Source of the DNA: an uncultured Frankineae bacterium
Lineage (GTDB): Bacteria; Actinomycetota; Actinomycetes; Mycobacteriales; SCTD01
Assembly (NCBI GenBank): GCA_902805775.1
Contig: CADCUB010000002.1
Span: 1 to 56,335, forward strand
Reading direction: 5' to 3'
Length of the DNA stretch: 56,335 nucleotides
Positions 53,020-56,335 of the stretch are shown one piece after another; within the stretch, counting starts at the first letter, position 1, and each line of letters begins with the position of its first letter. Below the pieces are notes generated by a model. That model ran no database searches. It saw only the letters and a program-made list of their open reading frames with translations, and had not been told where the DNA came from. Both the position numbers and the translations under genes were made by a program.

Positions 53020-53448
53020 GTGCGCGAGCCCGAGGACGGAGCGCCGCGCGCGTGGCGTCCGGCGCAGCGGGCGTGGGCGTACGCCCTGCTGGTCCTCGTC
53101 ACCGTGCTGCTGGCCCTGTGGGGGGCGTTCCTCGTGCCGTTCCGCGTCGGCGGGACGCTCGTGCCGGTCTCCTGGGTCGTCGCGGTGGTCGGCAACCTCG
53201 CGGTGGGCCGGGCCGGTGCGCGTCTGGCCGGGAGCTCCGGTGCCGTGCTCCCCGGCGCCCTGTGGCTGCTCATCGTGCTGGTGCTGTCGTCCCGGCGGTC
53301 GGAGGGCGACCTCGTCGTCCCGGGCACCACCGTCGGGCTGGTCTTCCTGCTGGCCGGTGCCGTGGCGAGCGCGGTGGCGTACGCCCTGGCCGTCCTGCGT
53401 CCGCGCACGCCTGGCGACGCTGCCGGGATCTCGCCCTCTCGCCGGTAG
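53020..53448 (+). CDS. small membrane protein, possibly DUF6113-like
   Basis: A 142-residue protein with four predicted membrane segments (about 20-40, 47-65, 73-90, 104-124) and charged ends. I recall a similar small protein next to mshB in other actinomycetes, but no motif confirms a role. The start is GTG 53020, 79 bases after the FtsH-like gene. It may belong to the mshB region by ancestry. Confidence 0.6.
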   Translation: MREPEDGAPRAWRPAQRAWAYALLVLVTVLLALWGAFLVPFRVGGTLVPVSWVVAVVGNLAVGRAGARLAGSSGAVLPGALWLLIVLVLSSRRSEGDLVVPGTTVGLVFLLAGAVASAVAYALAVLRPRTPGDAAGISPSRR

Positions 53449-53458
53449 TCTGGGCGGG

Positions 53459-53956
53459 ATGGAGGGGGCCCTGGACGCGCTGGAGTACCGGCGCGTCGTG
53501 GGGCGCTTCGCGACCGGCGTGACGGTCGTGACGACGGTCCTCGACGGCGAGTGCCACGCCCTGACCGCGAACTCCTTCACGTCGGTGTCGCTCGACCCGT
53601 TCCTGGTGCTGTTCTGCCCCGAGAAGCCGGCCCGCCTCCACGACGCGGTGCTCGCCTCCGGCACCTTCGGGGTGTCGGTGCTGGCCGAGGGGCAGCAGGA
53701 GCTGTCCCGGCGCTTCGCCCTGCGCGGCCGGTCGCTCGACGGGCAGTTCGACGGGGTCCCGCACACCGTCGGGCCGCTGACCGGCGCGATCCTGCTGCGC
53801 GGGGCGCTGTCGACGCTCGAGTGCCGCACCGTCTCCACCGTCGACGCCGGTGACCACACCGTCGTCATCGGCGAGGTGATCGGGCTCGACGTGCCGCACC
53901 CGACCGGCGCGCCGCTGCTGTTCTACGAGGGTCGCTACGGCGGCTACCGCCCCTGA
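53459..53956 (+). CDS. flavin reductase family protein
   Basis: A 165-residue flavin reductase of the HpaC/FMN-binding split-barrel group. RVVGRFATGVTVVTT, LTANSFTSVSLDPFLVLFCP and FYEGRYGGY are family motifs. It would reduce FMN or FAD with NAD(P)H for a partner oxygenase, but no such oxygenase is adjacent; the BVMO at 1906 needs none. ATG 53459 starts 10 bases after the membrane-protein gene. Confidence 0.87.
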   Translation: MEGALDALEYRRVVGRFATGVTVVTTVLDGECHALTANSFTSVSLDPFLVLFCPEKPARLHDAVLASGTFGVSVLAEGQQELSRRFALRGRSLDGQFDGVPHTVGPLTGAILLRGALSTLECRTVSTVDAGDHTVVIGEVIGLDVPHPTGAPLLFYEGRYGGYRP

Positions 53957-54018
53957 CCGCGGCTCCCGCCCGAATCACCCCCGCCCACGCCCCCGTACCC
54001 GATCGAGAGAGCCGCACC

Positions 54019-55713
54019 GTGCCCGTGTCCCGCCGCCTGGTGATCGCCGGCGCCGCCGCAGCCGTTGCCGTGGGGGTAGGCGCCGTCGGCGTGTCCGCGG
54101 CCGCCGCCGGCGACCGGGTGCCGGAGGGCGTACGGGTCGGCGGCGCCGACCTGAGCGGCCTGTCGCGCGCCGAGGCCGAGGCCCGCATCTCCTCGGCGCT
54201 CGAGGACGACGCTGCGGCCCCCGTCGACCTGCGGGCCGACGGGGACCGCCTGACCCTCGACCCGGCCGAGGCGGGGCTGTCCGTCGACGCCGCCGCGACC
54301 GCGGAGCGGGCCGCGTCGGCGGGTGTCCTGGCCCGGCTGCGCGCGACGCTCGGCGCAGGCCGCGACGTCGAGCCGGTCGTGGCGGTCGACGAGCCGGCGC
54401 TGCGCGCGGCGGTGGGGGCGTTGCGGCCGGCGGTCGACAGGAAGGCCGCCGAGGGCTCGGTGCGCTTCGACGCGACACCCGCACCCGTGCCCGTCCTCCC
54501 GGTGACCGGACGCGCGCTGGAGCTCGACGCTGCCGTCGACGCCGTCGCCGACGGCTGGCTCGCGGACGACGTCATCGAGCTGCCCGTCGAGCGCGACGAG
54601 GTCCGCACCACGCAGCAGGACGTCACGGACGCCGTCCGCGAGACCGCTGCGCCGGCGATCGCGGCACCGGTCGTGCTGGACGCCGGGGGCGAGCAGCTCG
54701 TCGTCCCGCCGCGGGCGATCGCCGCAGCGCTGCGCGTGGTGGCCGACGACTCCGGCAGGCTCGTTCCGCGACTGGACGCCCGAGCCCTGCACGCACAGGT
54801 CGGCCCCGGTGTGCGCGGCGTCGGCGTGCCGGCGCGCAGTGCCCGCTTCGACGTCTCGAGCGGCGCCCCGGTCGTGGTGCCGAGCCGGCCGGGCACGACC
54901 GTCTCGCCGGCCGACCTGTCCGCGGCCGTGCTCGGCGTCCTCACCCGCGAGCCGCCGCGCCGGGCGCCCGTCGCCCTCTCACCGGCGCAGCCGCGGCTCA
55001 CGACCGAGCAGGCGAAGGCCCTGGGCGTGAAGGAGGTGATCGGCACCTTCACCTCACGGCACCCCTGCTGCGCGCCGCGGGTGCAGAACATCCACCGGAT
55101 GGCCGACATCGTCGACGGCCACGTCGTCCTGCCCGGTGAGCAGTTCGACCTGAACGCCTTCGTCGGCCCGCGCGACCGCGCGCGCGGGTTCGTCGAGGCG
55201 CCCCAGATCCTCGAGGGCGAGTTCGTCGACCGCATCGGCGGCGGCATCTCGCAGTTCGCCACGACGCTGTTCAACGCGGTGTTCTTCAGCGGGCTGAAGG
55301 ACATCGCCCACTCGCCGCACAGCTACTACATCTCCAGGTACCCGCCGGGTCGCGAGGCGACGCTGTCGTACCCCGAGCCCGACCTGATCTTCGAGAACGA
55401 CAGCCCGACCGGTGTGCTGATCGAGGCGTCCTACACCGACACCAGCGTCACGGTGACCTTCTGGGGCACTCAGCGCTTCGACGAGGTGCGCTCGGTCACC
55501 GGACCGCGCACGCGCCTGCGCGACTTCGACACCCGCTACGTGCAGCGCGACGACTGCACCGCGACCGAGGGCGAGCAGGGCTTCGACATCGTGGTGACAC
55601 GGGTGTTCGTGCAGGACGGCCGGGAGGTCCGTCGCGAGCCCTTCCGCACCCGCTACAAGCCCGAGCCGCGCTTCATCTGCGGTCCGCCTCCCGGCGGCGG
55701 CTCGGCCGACTGA
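54019..55713 (+). CDS. VanW-family exported protein with PG-binding-4 domains
   Basis: A 564-residue exported protein. A signal/anchor segment (about 7-31) is followed by two or so PG_binding_4-like repeats (VRVGGADLSGLSRAEAEARI and later) and a C-terminal VanW domain (about 345-480: CCAPRVQNIHRMADIVDGHV, GISQFATTLFNAVF). Cys pairs suggest disulfides. VanW proteins are linked to peptidoglycan and glycopeptide clusters, but the activity is unclear. The start is GTG 54019, 62 bases after the flavin reductase. Confidence 0.85.
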   Translation: MPVSRRLVIAGAAAAVAVGVGAVGVSAAAAGDRVPEGVRVGGADLSGLSRAEAEARISSALEDDAAAPVDLRADGDRLTLDPAEAGLSVDAAATAERAASAGVLARLRATLGAGRDVEPVVAVDEPALRAAVGALRPAVDRKAAEGSVRFDATPAPVPVLPVTGRALELDAAVDAVADGWLADDVIELPVERDEVRTTQQDVTDAVRETAAPAIAAPVVLDAGGEQLVVPPRAIAAALRVVADDSGRLVPRLDARALHAQVGPGVRGVGVPARSARFDVSSGAPVVVPSRPGTTVSPADLSAAVLGVLTREPPRRAPVALSPAQPRLTTEQAKALGVKEVIGTFTSRHPCCAPRVQNIHRMADIVDGHVVLPGEQFDLNAFVGPRDRARGFVEAPQILEGEFVDRIGGGISQFATTLFNAVFFSGLKDIAHSPHSYYISRYPPGREATLSYPEPDLIFENDSPTGVLIEASYTDTSVTVTFWGTQRFDEVRSVTGPRTRLRDFDTRYVQRDDCTATEGEQGFDIVVTRVFVQDGREVRREPFRTRYKPEPRFICGPPPGGGSAD

Positions 55714-55949
55714 CGCGGCGGGCCCCCCGCCGTCGTCTCCGCCCCCTGCCACGGCAGCGAGGGCCTTCGCCGCCGTTCCTCCCAGGGGCAGGGGCAGCGG
55801 CCCGAGCCGAGACGGGGCCCGGACGCAGCGCAGCGTGCGGCGGGTGTCCGGGCAGTGTCCGGCGTGTGACCGTGGTCCCGGGAGCCCCGCGACGGCAGGC
55901 TGAGCGGCATCGGCCGACGCACCGACGGCCCTGCTGCTGAGGAGCACCC

Positions 55950-56335
55950 ATGGTCCACCCACACCACGCCCGGGACTCGCGCGCCGACGGCGTCGCCGCG
56001 CGGCGCCTCGGCCCGCGGGGGCTGTTCGCGCCCCGGTGGGGGCGGACGCCGGGAGCCGGGGAGGATGACCGCGCAGCAGGCCGTACGACCCGTGCGCTGC
56101 CGTGGGCGGTCGCGCTGCTGGTGGTCGGCGCCCCGCTCGCGCAGGCCAGCGCCGCGACCCTCTCCCGCACGCCGCTCGCCCCCTCCGCCGGCACGACGCC
56201 GGCGGTCGGAGCCGGCTCCACGCAGGTGACCGGCGCGACGGTCGCCCCGGCGCCCTCGGCCACGCCGGCCCCGACCCCGCCGGCCGCCCCGGTGCCCGCC
56301 GCGGCCCCTGCAGCGTCAAGCGCGGACTCGACCTG
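55950..56335 (+). CDS. partial secreted or anchored protein, runs off the window
   Basis: Open from ATG 55950, with GAGGAG 5 bases upstream, to the window end (about 128 codons). An Arg-rich start is followed by a hydrophobic segment (PWAVALLVVGAPLAQASAA) and then a long Ala/Pro/Thr linker, typical of secreted actinomycete wall hydrolases or binding proteins. The functional domain lies beyond the window. The 236 bases before it hold no recognisable riboswitch. Confidence 0.6.
   Translation, partial: MVHPHHARDSRADGVAARRLGPRGLFAPRWGRTPGAGEDDRAAGRTTRALPWAVALLVVGAPLAQASAATLSRTPLAPSAGTTPAVGAGSTQVTGATVAPAPSATPAPTPPAAPVPAAAPAASSADST

Noticed and set aside
55714-55949. Second ydaO riboswitch before the partial secreted protein
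   Set aside because: None of the conserved ydaO blocks (such as CAGCTCACCTCGTAGGCG) is present.

Overview
The window is very GC-rich DNA with dense genes, many GTG starts and frequent 4-base stop/start overlaps. Gene content points to an actinomycete: an MshB-type mycothiol deacetylase, the DprE1/DprE2/UbiA route to decaprenyl-phosphoryl-arabinose, a multidomain PP2C phosphatase, and a ydaO (c-di-AMP) riboswitch ahead of an NlpC/P60 wall hydrolase. The family cannot be fixed from this window. I see no tRNA or rRNA genes, insertion sequences, prophage or CRISPR arrays; the stretch looks chromosomal.

Layout. (1) 100-5886, minus strand: a tight gene string encoding a YCII-family protein, a thioredoxin-like CPTC protein, a UGSC-family protein whose frame crosses an in-frame TGA, a Baeyer-Villiger-type monooxygenase and two alpha/beta hydrolases. 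The TGA is followed at bacterial SECIS distance by a perfect 8-bp hairpin, so the UGSC gene is read here as a selenoprotein; a conventional annotation would split it in two. (2) 6138-9605: a Nei-type DNA glycosylase with an incomplete zinc finger, a P-loop kinase and a secreted beta-propeller protein. (3) 9808-12607: a PAS-GAF-PP2C-HATPase regulator and an SDR. (4) 12713-17319: UbiA-type phosphoribosyltransferase facing DprE2, DprE1 and a GT-C membrane glycosyltransferase, that is, synthesis and probable use of decaprenyl-phosphoryl-arabinose. DprE1 carries Ala at the position of the benzothiazinone-target Cys. (5) 17515-19345: a VOC protein and a CapA-type protein. (6) 19515-26651: an arabinofuranoside utilisation operon (GH51, sugar ABC binding protein, two permeases, GH43 lipoprotein) with a divergent LacI regulator and a promoter/operator between them. 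(7) 26727-30339: an Ada-AlkA/Ogt alkylation repair pair and a DUF2786/TIGR04338-type metallohydrolase pair.

(8) 30580-31998: the c-di-AMP riboswitch with its NlpC/P60 gene, a 41-bp tandem repeat and a small zinc-ribbon protein. (9) 32143-39733: a glycosyltransferase/ATP-grasp cluster (GT4, GT9, GT4, a GT2 fusion, an ATP-grasp ligase and a circularly permuted ATP-grasp ligase), the best candidate for an uncharacterised biosynthetic system. (10) 39777-46821: an FMN alpha-hydroxy-acid oxidase, patatin, HhH glycosylase, MutT, TypA/BipA, YqgE and a DUF3445-type haem protein. (11) 46818-56335: a hybrid histidine kinase with two receivers and an HPt domain, MshB, a divergent FtsH-like protease, a small membrane protein, a flavin reductase, a VanW-family protein and the start of a secreted protein cut by the window edge.

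All calls rest on reading translations, motifs and spacing; no database search was run.
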